64,000 nucleotides of DNA, taken from the NCBI GenBank assembly GCA_015075105.1, contig JABTUZ010000002.1, positions 1,164,001 through 1,228,000 on the forward strand, given 5' to 3'. Position 1 is the first letter of the stretch; each line of letters opens with the position of its first letter. The notes under the pieces were generated by a model that searched no databases, was not told the DNA's origin, and saw only the letters and a program-made list of their open reading frames with translations. This DNA comes from Leptospiraceae bacterium. Its GTDB lineage: Bacteria > Spirochaetota > Leptospiria > Leptospirales > Leptospiraceae. A program made the translations under genes and the position numbers. Shown here piece by piece: positions 9,321 to 18,489 of the stretch.

Positions 9321-9503
9321 TTATAAATGGTGCACCTGCAAAAAGTTTTTCTTGAGAATAGATTCTCCCAAATATTCAATAAAATCCACAATTAATAGAA
9401 ACCTCATCTCTTGCAAAACAAGGATAGGGCAGAAATGCCATAAATGCACATCTGTAAAAAATTTTTCTTCATAGTATATATTATAAAGTTTCAAGCGTCT
9501 CAT
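9321..9503 (-). CDS. Small ORF between SGNH-like protein and kinase (uncertain)
   Basis: A 60-codon frame that starts in an ATGA overlap with the stop of the SGNH-like gene and ends directly before the kinase ATG, filling the gap exactly. The product (MRRLKLYNIYYEEKFFTDVH...) is hydrophobic in the middle (FCPILVLQEMRFLLIVDFIEYLG) and ends QVHHL. No family recognised. The junction spacing is what makes it credible; it could equally be a spacer that couples translation to the kinase, or a non-coding gap. Confidence 0.35.
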   Translation of the reverse strand: MRRLKLYNIYYEEKFFTDVHLWHFCPILVLQEMRFLLIVDFIEYLGESILKKNFLQVHHL

Positions 9504-11020
9504 TTATTTCCTATTTGTTTTAAAATAGCATCCCCATAAGTAGAATTCATCTTTACCATACCCGGATAAGTGAAATGGTGAAAATCACTAAAGTCTTGCA
9601 TCGGTAGAAAATTTTTAAAATCTACAAAATGAATACTTCCGCCAGAAATTGAAATCAAAAAATCAAGGTGGGCTTTATACCAAGTAGATTTTGAATACCA
9701 CTCCATAGAAATCGGATTTTCCGGATTATTCACAACTATAACTTTTTGGTTGTAGTGTTGTGCTTTTTCTGCAAATAGTTTTAAATATTTCATTTGCAGA
9801 GTAGGTAAAAATTTTTCATCTACTACTTTTAGCTTTGCATTTTTTAAAGCGTGAAGATAGGCAATTCCCGGTCTATTGGCAAAATCATCAAGCAGTCTAT
9901 ATTCAAAATATTTTTGATATTGTGCATCGCTCATCCCGACATACCTAAGGTCTTCGCTTCTTTCTTCACGAACATACTGCATGTCCCTCAAAGGCTCTTC
10001 TAATCCAAAAGTTTGTTGCAACCGGACTCCCACATCATCATTAGAGTGATCAAAGCGATCTTCTTTGGCATTTTTAGGTCTCCAAGTATCAGAAAGTGTT
10101 ACGGTGACTTGTTCCTTTGATAAGAAAAATTTTTCGTCTAAATAAATCTGAATCCACCCGGATTTGGTAAACTCCAAGATTTGAGATTCTTTCTTTGCGT
10201 TTGTGATTTCTAAGATAAGCTTTCCGTTGCGAAATATTTCTGGAACCAATTGAATAAAAAATCCTTCATGCTTCATTTTCTTTGTCGGGAAAAAGGTGAA
10301 ACTCTTTCCTGTCCAGCCAAGTGAGCTTACTCTTTCAGGAATTTGCACACCTGCATACCCGTGATAGCTCGTATTCCTTCCCATTCTATGATTGTATAAA
10401 TTTTTCAGATTTTGGAAATATATTTCACGATAACGATAGAATCCAAAAAGACTTGAAGATAAATACTCAAAATTTTTTTCCAACTCCAATACATTCCAAA
10501 AATTTTTTAGAGTCGGAAAAGGGAAGCTATACCTTGATTGAGGTGCTTCACTAAAATTCAAAGCATCTCGAATCAACTCCTTTTCGCCTGACGCATTCAA
10601 GGAAGATGGGTTTATAGCATACGCTCTATGAATTCTATAATCAATAAAATTGACCGGAAACAAAATGATCTCAGGGTTTAATTCTCGAATAGAATCAAAG
10701 CATAAATATGCGTCTAATGGAGTCATACCTGCATAAGAAAAATATTCTATATCAAAATCTTTTCCGGTTTTCTCATGTAAATATGTCTTTAACAACTCTC
10801 TGTCCATAGAGTAATAGGCAATACTGCTACCTACAATTAGAATCCGGGGAGCTACTTTTTTTTTAGAAGATATTCTTTTTCGTTCATACTCAAAATTAAA
10901 AAAATGATTAGTACCCCAAGGAGATTCATTTGGAAGTTTCCAAATCAAAACCTTAAAAAAAAGAAAGTCTATGACTACCACAAACGAAAAAATTGTAAAA
11001 ATATTCTTTAATAATTTCAT
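9500..11020 (-). CDS. SGNH-like partner of MBOAT O-acyltransferase
   Basis: A 506-residue protein with an N-terminal signal anchor (MKLLKNIFTIFSFVVVIDFLF) and a large extracytoplasmic region. 'RILIVGSSIAYYSM' gives a GDS-like Ser and 'DFSDFHHFTYPGMVKM' near the C-terminus supplies a likely catalytic Asp/His, as in DltD, AlgJ and AlgX proteins that accept acyl groups from an MBOAT enzyme and pass them to a polysaccharide. I start it at the ATG at 11018-11020, one base after the MBOAT stop; a longer frame would overlap that gene by 56 bases. Resembles DUF1574 proteins. Acceptor polymer unknown. Confidence 0.8.
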   Translation of the reverse strand: MKLLKNIFTIFSFVVVIDFLFFKVLIWKLPNESPWGTNHFFNFEYERKRISSKKKVAPRILIVGSSIAYYSMDRELLKTYLHEKTGKDFDIEYFSYAGMTPLDAYLCFDSIRELNPEIILFPVNFIDYRIHRAYAINPSSLNASGEKELIRDALNFSEAPQSRYSFPFPTLKNFWNVLELEKNFEYLSSSLFGFYRYREIYFQNLKNLYNHRMGRNTSYHGYAGVQIPERVSSLGWTGKSFTFFPTKKMKHEGFFIQLVPEIFRNGKLILEITNAKKESQILEFTKSGWIQIYLDEKFFLSKEQVTVTLSDTWRPKNAKEDRFDHSNDDVGVRLQQTFGLEEPLRDMQYVREERSEDLRYVGMSDAQYQKYFEYRLLDDFANRPGIAYLHALKNAKLKVVDEKFLPTLQMKYLKLFAEKAQHYNQKVIVVNNPENPISMEWYSKSTWYKAHLDFLISISGGSIHFVDFKNFLPMQDFSDFHHFTYPGMVKMNSTYGDAILKQIGNK

Positions 11021-11021
11021 A

Positions 11022-12482
11022 TCAAAACACAAAATAAATAAACGGTTTAGTATTCCCAGAAAGTAAAACTCCCACAATAATAATTACAGAAACAAGAAAA
11101 GAACGAAATACAGTAAGATTTTCAAAAATATCCAAAATTTCAGAATTCCAAAAAGTTCCGGCTAAATGAGCCAAAAAAGAAAAAATCACCACAAGATAAA
11201 AAATATTTAACATACTATAAGAAGGCTCGATTCCCTCTCTCCAAAAAAGAATATTTTGAAATAGGGTTGTTGCAGTACTTATATCTTTCGATCTGAAAAA
11301 AATCCAAAGAATACAAACCAAGATAAAAATACAAATAGAATAAAATAGACCTGCATAGATTTTTAAATATTTATTCTTTTGAAAAATTTCTTTTCTATAC
11401 TCTCCTATTTTTGACTCCGATACCATTCTTTCTAAGCCCAACCAAAAACCGTGCAAGCCTCCCCAGATAATAAAATTCCAACTTGCCCCATGCCAGAGTC
11501 CCCCAAGGAGCATTGTCAAAAAAAGATTTCTATATGTAAATACTTTAGAAATTCTATTTCCTCCAAGAGGGATATACAGATAAGACTTCAACCAAGACGA
11601 AAGAGATATATGCCATCTTCTCCAAAACTCTGTTAGGCTTTTTGAAAAATAAGGAAGATGAAAATTTTCCGGAAGCTCAAAACCAAGAGCATAGCCTGCC
11701 CCTCTTGCAATATCTGAGTAACCACTAAAGTCGCAATATATTTGTATAGAATAAGAGACAACCCCACAAAGAGTAAAAAACCCGGAAACCTGTTCGGGAT
11801 ATCCAAAAACAAAATCAGATACGACAGAAATCTGATCTGCAAAGACAGATTTTTTTAAAAAACCCAATAGAAGAAAATAGAAAGATTTGCCTGCTTGAAT
11901 ATCAGAAAATTTATGCAAGGTGCGAATCTGAGGCAGAAAATCCTTTGCAGACACAATAGGCCCAGCAACCAACTGAGGAAAAAAAGATAGAAATAGAGCA
12001 TAACGTAGAAAACTCTTCTCAACAGAAATAACCCCTCTGTATAAATCTATAGTATAACTCATCGACTGAAAAGTAAAAAAAGATATTCCCGCAGGAAGGA
12101 GTATTTCTAATGCCGAAATATGGGCAGTGAGATGCAGCATTTCTGCAAGATGCCCGACATTTCCCAAGAAAAAGTTAAAATACTTAAAAAATCCAAGAAT
12201 CGTTAAATTTATAACAACCGACAAAATCAGAAAAGCCTTTTTCTTAAGTGGGAACTCCACCATCAAACGTCCTGCCGAATAGTCCAAAATTGTAGTAAAA
12301 AGAATTAAAAATCCAAATCTCCAATCCCAACTCATATAAAAATAGTAGCTAAAAAAGACTAAGATCAAATTAGAAAAAAACAGATTTTTTTCAGGGTTGG
12401 CCTTGAAAAAAAAAGAGACAGCCCATCTCAAAGTAAATACAAGTAAAAGGAAGAAAAAAAATAATGGAGTCGTAAAGTTCAT
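11022..12482 (-). CDS. MBOAT-family O-acyltransferase (AlgI/DltB-like)
   Basis: A 486-residue polytopic membrane protein with about ten hydrophobic helices. The MBOAT signature is clear: 'LTEFWRRWHISLSSWL' with His291, then 'YIPLGGNR', then 'LLGGLWHGASWNFIIWGGLHG' with the catalytic His331. The order and length fit AlgI, which moves acetyl groups across the membrane for O-acetylation of a surface polysaccharide. The next gene is its likely extracytoplasmic partner. It diverges from the SpoIIE phosphatase gene across 103 bases. Confidence 0.92.
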   Translation of the reverse strand: MNFTTPLFFFFLLLVFTLRWAVSFFFKANPEKNLFFSNLILVFFSYYFYMSWDWRFGFLILFTTILDYSAGRLMVEFPLKKKAFLILSVVINLTILGFFKYFNFFLGNVGHLAEMLHLTAHISALEILLPAGISFFTFQSMSYTIDLYRGVISVEKSFLRYALFLSFFPQLVAGPIVSAKDFLPQIRTLHKFSDIQAGKSFYFLLLGFLKKSVFADQISVVSDFVFGYPEQVSGFFTLCGVVSYSIQIYCDFSGYSDIARGAGYALGFELPENFHLPYFSKSLTEFWRRWHISLSSWLKSYLYIPLGGNRISKVFTYRNLFLTMLLGGLWHGASWNFIIWGGLHGFWLGLERMVSESKIGEYRKEIFQKNKYLKIYAGLFYSICIFILVCILWIFFRSKDISTATTLFQNILFWREGIEPSYSMLNIFYLVVIFSFLAHLAGTFWNSEILDIFENLTVFRSFLVSVIIIVGVLLSGNTKPFIYFVF

Positions 12483-12585
12483 TTTATGTCAAAATCCAAA
12501 AAAAGGGGCATGAGCCATAGAAAATAAACCCAAAGAAGAACTCATCCTGAAAATCAAAAATTCAATCGAAAAAATTCCAGAAAAT

Positions 12586-14049
12586 ATGGTAGGAGAGCTG
12601 AATTTTGAGGTAGAAATGTTTTTATCCAAACTCTCTCTTCTTGAAGTAAAATCAGAGACTACAGGAATCGAGCTAACTATAAATAAAAAACTAACAAGAG
12701 AAAATTTATACGAATTTCTCAAAGATGATCTCATATTTTTTCTTCAAAAAATCCTATCAGGAGCAAAAATCAGCGATTCTTTCCCCGATATATCTACAAT
12801 CCACAAAGATATCATACAAATCCTAAAAGAATTAGGAGTGTATGTATATTACCCTGTAGGGAAGGATTTCGCAAAAACCTCTATTATCGAAAGATGGTAC
12901 ACTCAATTAAGCAAAACCAATGCTTTAACCCTACCTAAAATTATCAATTTTTTTGATATTTATAGAAATAGACTCTATTCTCTTACAGAAAAATGCCCTT
13001 ACGAATTCAGCGATTTAAACAAAATAGTCCGAAAAATGCTAAAATCCGAGAATTATGAGATTAGTTTTGAAGAAATTTACAGCGCAGAGCACCTTTTAAG
13101 AGACGAAATTTTATTTGCTCTTTTACGCCAAATTGCCCCAAACAATAGGTTAGAATACTTGGTCGGAAAAGAAATTATAGTCGATTTATCGAACCAATTT
13201 ATCAAAATATTGCACCAAGAATTTTCGGACGATTTAAAAAAGGACTTAAATGAACAAAAAATTGTAGCAGATGAAATTATCAAAGAAAAAGAAACTATCG
13301 ACACCGAATTCAAATTAGCCAAAAAGTTGCAAACGAAAACCCTCCAAAAACTGCCGGAAACTGACGAAAGAATACATTTTTCCTTATGGTATTCGCCACT
13401 AATTCACGTGGGAGGAGATTATTACAGCGTAAATCAATTCGACACTAACGAATATTCGCTTTTTTTGGCAGATATTTCAGGGCATGGAATCAGTGCAGCC
13501 ATGCTCTTAAATACGGTAAAAATTAGCTTTGAAAAGTATTTGGCAACCTATAAGGATAGACCGGAAAAGCTCATCCGAAAAATGAACGATGAGTTGTATG
13601 GGAAAATCGGGGATAATTTTGTAACGGCGATCTATGTGTATATAAATCTTAAAAAGAAAATTATTCGCTATTGCAACGCCGGACATCCAAAAGCATTTCT
13701 CTATCCGTTGACCGGATCTCGTCCTAAGGTGCGTTTTTTACGACAAACTGGAAAAGTGCTTGGGATTTTTCAAAAAGCTAATTTTAGAGATGAAGAATTG
13801 AAACTCCAAGAAAAAGAAAGATTGATAATATATACAGACGGTATATCGGAAACTTTCAATCATAGCAAACAGATGTTTGGAGAAAGAGGAATACTGAGAG
13901 CTTTTTCAAACTCTGATTCAAATAATGGAGAATTAGCCATTGAGCAGATGAAAGATAACCTAAAAATATTTCAAGGAAATTATCCGGTAGAAGATGACAG
14001 ATGCTTAATTTTGTGCGATATAAATAATCAAAAATTTACTGAAAAATAA
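12586..14049 (+). CDS. SpoIIE/RsbU-type PP2C serine phosphatase
   Basis: A 487-residue soluble protein. Residues 1-240 are an unassigned helical sensor region ending in a coiled segment (ADEIIKEKETIDTEFKLAKKLQ). The phosphatase domain follows, with VGGDYYS near 275, LADISGHGISAAML near 292, 'KIIRYCNAGHP' near 360 and IYTDGISE near 416, which supply the metal-binding Asp residues. The role is probably dephosphorylation of a STAS antagonist such as the one at 4856. The frame stays open 24 codons upstream of the chosen ATG without ATG/GTG/TTG, and the ATG has no clear Shine-Dalgarno, so the start is uncertain. Confidence 0.88.
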   Translation: MVGELNFEVEMFLSKLSLLEVKSETTGIELTINKKLTRENLYEFLKDDLIFFLQKILSGAKISDSFPDISTIHKDIIQILKELGVYVYYPVGKDFAKTSIIERWYTQLSKTNALTLPKIINFFDIYRNRLYSLTEKCPYEFSDLNKIVRKMLKSENYEISFEEIYSAEHLLRDEILFALLRQIAPNNRLEYLVGKEIIVDLSNQFIKILHQEFSDDLKKDLNEQKIVADEIIKEKETIDTEFKLAKKLQTKTLQKLPETDERIHFSLWYSPLIHVGGDYYSVNQFDTNEYSLFLADISGHGISAAMLLNTVKISFEKYLATYKDRPEKLIRKMNDELYGKIGDNFVTAIYVYINLKKKIIRYCNAGHPKAFLYPLTGSRPKVRFLRQTGKVLGIFQKANFRDEELKLQEKERLIIYTDGISETFNHSKQMFGERGILRAFSNSDSNNGELAIEQMKDNLKIFQGNYPVEDDRCLILCDINNQKFTEK

Positions 14050-14526
14050 GCGATTTAAAGCAAAAAATATAGCTAAAAAATAAACAATTTTAAGTATTTT
14101 ATAGATTAAAATTAAGCAGTTTGCATTTTTACTTTTTGCTACCGCTAGACCAAGTATTTTTATATATCGCAAGGTGCTCCCACCTATAAAAAACTTTCTT
14201 AGAAATATATACCAAATATTCAGGGAATTTGTTTTATATTAGCTGACTCAGCTCTTACTAAAATATATATATTAGATGAATGAAGAATATAGATTAAATT
14301 TAAGCAAATTAACGCATATATTTTTATTATTTCGTGAATAAAAATATGCCTAAAAACACTGAAATTAAAACGAAAATAAAGTTAAAATTAAGCATTTTTA
14401 TAAAATAAATAAAACTACCGCCTAAAAAGAAGTGTGCACAAACATATTTTCAAATGCAGGAGAAGAAAGGAATTATTGCTTACTATTAGGCATATTCATG
14501 CCTAATATAAACCTTATTATCGCTTA
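14050..14526. other. AT-rich gene-free stretch with hairpins and repeated TTAAGCA motifs
   Basis: No credible coding frame is seen in these 477 bases. They hold a short palindrome AGCTGACTCAGCT at 14241-14253, a strong hairpin at 14484-14507, and copies of a (G)TTAAAATTAAGCA-like motif at 14104, 14292 and 14381. The composition is more AT-rich than the flanking genes. Possible remnants or regulatory DNA at the edge of the accessory region. Confidence 0.5.
14484..14507. repeat. Perfect inverted repeat, 10-base arms, 4-base loop
   Basis: TATTAGGCAT and ATGCCTAATA flank the loop ATTC. It lies 20 bases beyond the stop of the small Cys-rich gene at 14527-14781, so it may end or stabilise that transcript, although no T-run follows on that strand. 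Confidence 0.55.
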
Positions 14527-14781
14527 CTATAAAGTGTATTTGCATTTAACTCCACAGTGTGGGCAAGTGCATGATATTTCTGCCTTAACAGACCTGCCTT
14601 TTGCGGTTTCAACTTTCCCGATTGCTACAAAATCAAAATCTACACCCTCTGGAACATAATGCCCCGATCCGTATTTTGCAGACCCCTCGATTTGATTAGT
14701 GCAAGCGTGGCATTTTACTCTTAACTTTATAACTTCAGCCATTTCTTCAGTAGATAGCAAATCAGCCCTAAAAGCAACCAT
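14527..14781 (-). CDS. Small Cys-rich (zinc-ribbon-like) protein, unknown
   Basis: An 84-residue protein with two CxxC-type knuckles, VKCHACTNQ near 26-30 and CTCPHCGVKC near the C-terminus. These could bind zinc in a rubredoxin-like or zinc-ribbon fold. The middle (GSGHYVPEGVDFDFVAIGKVETAKGR) is soluble and beta-like. No family recognised. It is isolated in a gene-poor stretch and has an inverted repeat on each side (14484-14507 and 14793-14838), giving it a cassette-like look. Confidence 0.65.
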   Translation of the reverse strand: MVAFRADLLSTEEMAEVIKLRVKCHACTNQIEGSAKYGSGHYVPEGVDFDFVAIGKVETAKGRSVKAEISCTCPHCGVKCKYTL

Positions 14782-14792
14782 TTTTTCGTTCT

Positions 14793-14838
14793 ACAAAAAT
14801 GGCATGTGAGTGAAAAAATTATACACATGCCATTTTGT
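14793..14838. repeat. Long inverted repeat upstream of the Cys-rich gene
   Basis: The arms ACAAAAATGGCATGTG (14793-14808) and CACATGCCATTTTGT (14824-14838) match except for one extra A, around a 15-base loop. It begins 11 bases upstream of the ATG of the Cys-rich gene. It could be an operator, an mRNA hairpin controlling translation, or an element end. Confidence 0.6.
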
Positions 14839-15452
14839 CAGTGTTTTCGATATTTGTATATCTTTTCTTATCTGATTGCTGGACTATTTTTTTAGTTATA
14901 GGTTTCCAAATCCCCGGATGCCCATTTATTGCCTGCTATCGCGGCAAAATACAGAGTCTAAATTCTCAAGGTCACCTTTGCTTTATAATAGAGTCTATTT
15001 TCTCTTTTTTCCGAAATCTTATCTCACCCATCCCTCCCCTTGAAATTTATTTCTCAATCTATAACCGCCGAAATATCGGCACTTATTCTTTTCTATTATC
15101 TACTTAAAATTTTATATAAAAATCTTTACTTGAGATTGACTTTTAGCCTTACAAAACAAATTGATTTCATTCTATTCCACCTAACCTTATTCAGATTTAA
15201 GCGGAAAACACTTCAAGCTAACACATGCTCAAAAACAAGCAATGCCGAGATTTAAGCAGTATTTTTATCTTGCCCATTTTTAGAGACTTTTTTCCACTCA
15301 TATAAAAGAACTGTCCAAATAATAGCATGCAATACCAGAATTATGTCACTTAATGCCAAAAATTCGTCTTTTTCTGCCCATTTCCCCCTGTATGTACTAC
15401 AGTAAAAATTTTCTAATTTTCTAATATACGTCTCTGTAAAATTAGTAATTCT
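14839..15452. other. Gene-free stretch
   Basis: About 610 bases without a frame I trust. Short frames exist on both strands but lack ribosome sites and family character. Two AGATTTAAGC motifs (15193 and 15248) belong to the dispersed TTAAGCA repeat family discussed in the findings. Otherwise I see nothing definite. Confidence 0.45.
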
Positions 15453-16073
15453 ATGCAACTTCAAGAATGCAGCTTAATCTCCTTGGATTTAGAAACAAAT
15501 GGATTAAGCCCGAACAATTCGGAAATTTTAGAAATCGGTTTAATAGAATTTTCAAAAAGTCAAATTCTGAACACTTTCAATACCTATATTAGACCAAAAG
15601 TTATTCAAAATCTAGCCTTCTCTATCAATGGAATAACCGAAGATATGTTGAAGAAAGCACCTACTCTCGAAGAAATTTCTAAAGACCTGTCTTCCTATTT
15701 ACTAAACAAACCGCTCATTATACAAAATGCAGAATTTGACCTATCCTTCCTACTAAAAGAAAATTCGATTCAAGACGGGTTCACCAACCAAACACCGGTA
15801 TATTGTACTGTTCAATTTGCCAGAAAATATTTTCCAGAGCTAAAATCTTATTCCCTCGCAAATTTAAGAAAAGAATTTCAGATTTCTGATTACCAAAAAC
15901 ACAGAGAAGGAAACGCACACGAAGCTATAGATGATTGTTACGCTGCAATGAAGGTTTTTATAGAATGCGCAAACAAAGGAGAGTTGTGGAAAAAAGATTA
16001 CCTAAATATAGCGTACCACCAGAAAAATTTAGTAACTATTTCAGATTATAGAAAAAAACTTATTTCGACTTAG
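15453..16073 (+). CDS. DnaQ-like 3'-5' exonuclease
   Basis: A 206-residue DEDD-family exonuclease like the proofreading epsilon subunit of DNA polymerase III or an RNase T relative. The three Exo motifs are present: SLDLETNGLS (Asp12, Glu14), 'IIQNAEFDLSFLL' with the second Asp, and 'GNAHEAIDDC' with the His and last Asp (DEDDh type). The core is family length with a short C-terminal extension. The 3' end overlaps the convergent gene at 16060 by 14 bases. It could be the main epsilon subunit or an accessory exonuclease; no polymerase gene is nearby. Confidence 0.88.
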   Translation: MQLQECSLISLDLETNGLSPNNSEILEIGLIEFSKSQILNTFNTYIRPKVIQNLAFSINGITEDMLKKAPTLEEISKDLSSYLLNKPLIIQNAEFDLSFLLKENSIQDGFTNQTPVYCTVQFARKYFPELKSYSLANLRKEFQISDYQKHREGNAHEAIDDCYAAMKVFIECANKGELWKKDYLNIAYHQKNLVTISDYRKKLIST

Positions 16074-16407
16074 TGCGTACTAACTTAATAGAATCAGGAT
16101 ACAAAACTCTTTTTTTTTCTGAGCTTTCTCCGTCTGAATAGAAATGCTTATTATTGCCCGATTTTTCGTTTCTTTTTACCATGTAGATAAAGTGTCGAAC
16201 ATATTGAGTGTAAGGCTCTGGAATTTCTTTAGGCTCGAATTCGACCGGATTTTGAAGAAGACTTCTAACTGAATTCAAGTTCAAATCTTCCTTACTGGTT
16301 TGCATTAAAGTTTCAAAACGCCTGCAAATTTCTTCGTCATTGACTTCGACGCTTAACTTACGCATTGCGTTTAGCAATTTATTGAATGCTGCTGCGGATC
16401 TCCCCAT
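16060..16407 (-). CDS. Hypothetical protein, last gene of regulator operon
   Basis: A 115-residue soluble, basic protein (MGRSAAAFNKLLNAMRKL...) with no recognised domain. Its start lies 37 bases inside the 3' end of the upstream 334-residue gene in another frame, which suggests translational coupling. The C-terminus (EKKRVLYPDSIKLVRTKSK) is Lys/Arg-rich. It closes the leftward four-gene set that starts at 19815. Confidence 0.6.
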   Translation of the reverse strand: MGRSAAAFNKLLNAMRKLSVEVNDEEICRRFETLMQTSKEDLNLNSVRSLLQNPVEFEPKEIPEPYTQYVRHFIYMVKRNEKSGNNKHFYSDGESSEKKRVLYPDSIKLVRTKSK

Positions 16408-17375
16408 ATATTGCCATTATTATATGAAAGGCACTGTAAACAACTATAACTTTGTTTCAGGCATGACCCAACCTGAAAAATGTCGAAATTGATAATGTTT
16501 GAGTTGTTATTTTTCTGATTTAAAACTGCATACAAACCAGATAAGTGCATTTTCAATCTATTCCTTAAATTTGGATTTTTGCTATACTCTGTATTCCATT
16601 TTCGGTCTAAACCAATTCTCACATTATTTAAAATTTTTCTTTTCGTAAAATTATGCAATAAAGAAAAATATTCATCAATGAACGCCTTTACTAAAGCAGA
16701 AGATTGTTTCTCCGAGAAGTTTCTTTCTTCACAACTCTCTTCTTGAAATAAAGAAATGGCCGGCTCAAAGTAAACTAATTTAGAATTCCAATCGAATCCA
16801 TAGCAAATTTGAGAATTCTTTTTACCCGCAATTTTGCTGTTTTTACTTTGCGAAATGAGGGTATTTCCCTTTTGTACAAATTTTCCAAAAAATATTAAAT
16901 CCTCAGAATGATAGAAAGGAAAAGTTTTACTTTTCAGTTGTAGTTTTTCAAAGTCTAAATTCGTCATTCCAGATTTTTTATCTACTGAATAAGATCCAAA
17001 AAATTGAAACGCAACGGATAGATTTTCTTGGTATCTTTTTTGAATTATTGGTTCAGAAAAACCAAGTAGAGTTATTTTAAATTCTCTGAGAAATTGCTCC
17101 TTAGAAATTTTTTCATTCTTTTCTAAATTCAAAAATTGAAGTGGAGCTTCTTTCGTTTCTTTCTTCTCACCGACAGAAGCGAGTTTCTCAGAGCTACCAA
17201 AGTGAACGACTTGGACTTCCAAGGATACCGAAACAAAATTATCGTTCTCGATTATAGAATGGACTTCGCTTTCATGAATATCCAAAAGACTGTCTTCCGC
17301 AAAAATCGGACAACTACAGATAGCTAAGATTATCAAAAATCGTGCCAAATTTTTATGTAATTTTGAAAAAATCAT
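16371..17375 (-). CDS. Exported hypothetical protein
   Basis: A 334-residue protein with a clear signal peptide (basic start, hydrophobic LARFLIILAICSCPIFA, probable cleavage before EDSLL). The mature part is beta-rich and unassigned. Several late Cys residues (GSCLKQSYSCLQCLSYN) could form disulfides. It is the third gene of a leftward set, 111 bases after the 333-residue gene. That gap contains a CAAAATAG/CTATTTTG inverted repeat (17388-17413). Confidence 0.7.
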   Translation of the reverse strand: MIFSKLHKNLARFLIILAICSCPIFAEDSLLDIHESEVHSIIENDNFVSVSLEVQVVHFGSSEKLASVGEKKETKEAPLQFLNLEKNEKISKEQFLREFKITLLGFSEPIIQKRYQENLSVAFQFFGSYSVDKKSGMTNLDFEKLQLKSKTFPFYHSEDLIFFGKFVQKGNTLISQSKNSKIAGKKNSQICYGFDWNSKLVYFEPAISLFQEESCEERNFSEKQSSALVKAFIDEYFSLLHNFTKRKILNNVRIGLDRKWNTEYSKNPNLRNRLKMHLSGLYAVLNQKNNNSNIINFDIFQVGSCLKQSYSCLQCLSYNNGNIWGDPQQHSINC

Positions 17376-17486
17376 AGTTATTTAACCCAAAATAGCAGAA
17401 TTTCACTATTTTGTCTAATTTTTTTTGTGCTTTTTTGAAATTTTTTAGAAAAAAAACACGAAATTCTAAAGCTAAAAATTTTTGAT

Positions 17487-18488
17487 CTAAGCGGCAACCA
17501 TCCTCTTAGTCCGATACTTCCACTCCCAAAACATAATCCCATCTTCTTCGTTTGTTGTCTCTTCTTGACTTTTTTCCAATAATGCATAAATCATATTTGC
17601 AACTTCCTTAGAAAAGCCTTTATCCAATTCAACTTCAAACTCCAAAACTTCTTTCTGAAAGATTAATATAGCCAATCTAAATATTTCATCCAAGATTTGA
17701 ATTTTTTCTTTGTTCGCTCGAAGCTCTTCTTTGTTATTTTCATTCTTTAACATTACTGTAAGGAATGTTCGAATAAAAACTACATCTTCCTGAGTTAATT
17801 TAAAATCTAAAAGTATTTGTCTGACTTTATCCAATTCCATATTCCTAAGGTGAATACGAGCCAAAAATACCGGGTTTTCAGAATACATATTCAAATTGGA
17901 GCCGCTTGCAATGATATCGGTTGCACGCACCTTATCCGAGTTTACTACATCTTTTTCTGTAGTTACGGAATTCTCTGCCGATGAATCCTTAGCCTGTGCA
18001 ACGATTTTTCTTTTAATAATCAAAATATTCAATGTAGGAAAACGAATCTTCAAAGAAACCATTTCTTGCCGTGGAAAATCTTCATCTATTACCAAATGAT
18101 GAAACTCATTATTTAACTCTGACCCAACTATAAAATCTTGAGTTTTCTTAAAATGATAAATAATAATCGGTAAAATATCGCTCCCACTTCCAGAGTTTAG
18201 AAAAATCGTTTTGACTTCCTTAGAGCCTCCGTGCTGATAAGGAATTACCATTTTCCCTGCTTTTACAGACACAAAACTTAATTCCCCTGTATGAAAATGA
18301 GACAGGTCAAAATCTTCTCCCAAAAAAACAATCCTTGGTACAGGCACTATAATTGAGTTATTTTTTGATCCTTTTGGAATCTCCGGTCCCCTAGAAGTAA
18401 ATACAACATAAGTCATTTTGGCTAATCTGACCTTGACTAAAAATCCGGCAGGGGTCTTTTTTTCTTCGTAAAGAGGCTCTTCTTCCAT
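17487..18488 (-). CDS. Hypothetical protein in regulator operon
   Basis: A 333-residue soluble protein with no family I recognise. The N-terminal half is beta-rich (LVKVRLAKMTYVVFTSRG, IIVPVPRIVFLGEDFDL) and the C-terminal third is helical and acidic (KVRQILLDFKLTQEDVVFIRTF, EIFRLAILIFQKEVLEFEVEL), joined by a polar linker near 180-205. It begins one base after the stop of the NtrC-like regulator, so the two are surely co-transcribed and may form a regulatory or effector pair. Confidence 0.7.
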   Translation of the reverse strand: MEEEPLYEEKKTPAGFLVKVRLAKMTYVVFTSRGPEIPKGSKNNSIIVPVPRIVFLGEDFDLSHFHTGELSFVSVKAGKMVIPYQHGGSKEVKTIFLNSGSGSDILPIIIYHFKKTQDFIVGSELNNEFHHLVIDEDFPRQEMVSLKIRFPTLNILIIKRKIVAQAKDSSAENSVTTEKDVVNSDKVRATDIIASGSNLNMYSENPVFLARIHLRNMELDKVRQILLDFKLTQEDVVFIRTFLTVMLKNENNKEELRANKEKIQILDEIFRLAILIFQKEVLEFEVELDKGFSKEVANMIYALLEKSQEETTNEEDGIMFWEWKYRTKRMVAA

Positions 18489-18489
18489 T

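Noticed and set aside
14157-14180. Terminator hairpin AGGTG...CACCT after the SpoIIE gene
   Set aside because: The stem is only five pairs and lies over 100 bases beyond the stop, without a proper T-run; evidence too thin.
14835-15107. 90-codon rightward frame in the gene-free stretch
   Set aside because: Phe/Ile/Ser-rich product typical of translated AT-rich non-coding DNA; no ribosome site or neighbours.
15252-15464. 70-codon leftward frame next to the DnaQ-like gene
   Set aside because: It overlaps the DnaQ-like start, has no ribosome site and no family character; chance frame in AT-rich DNA is more likely.
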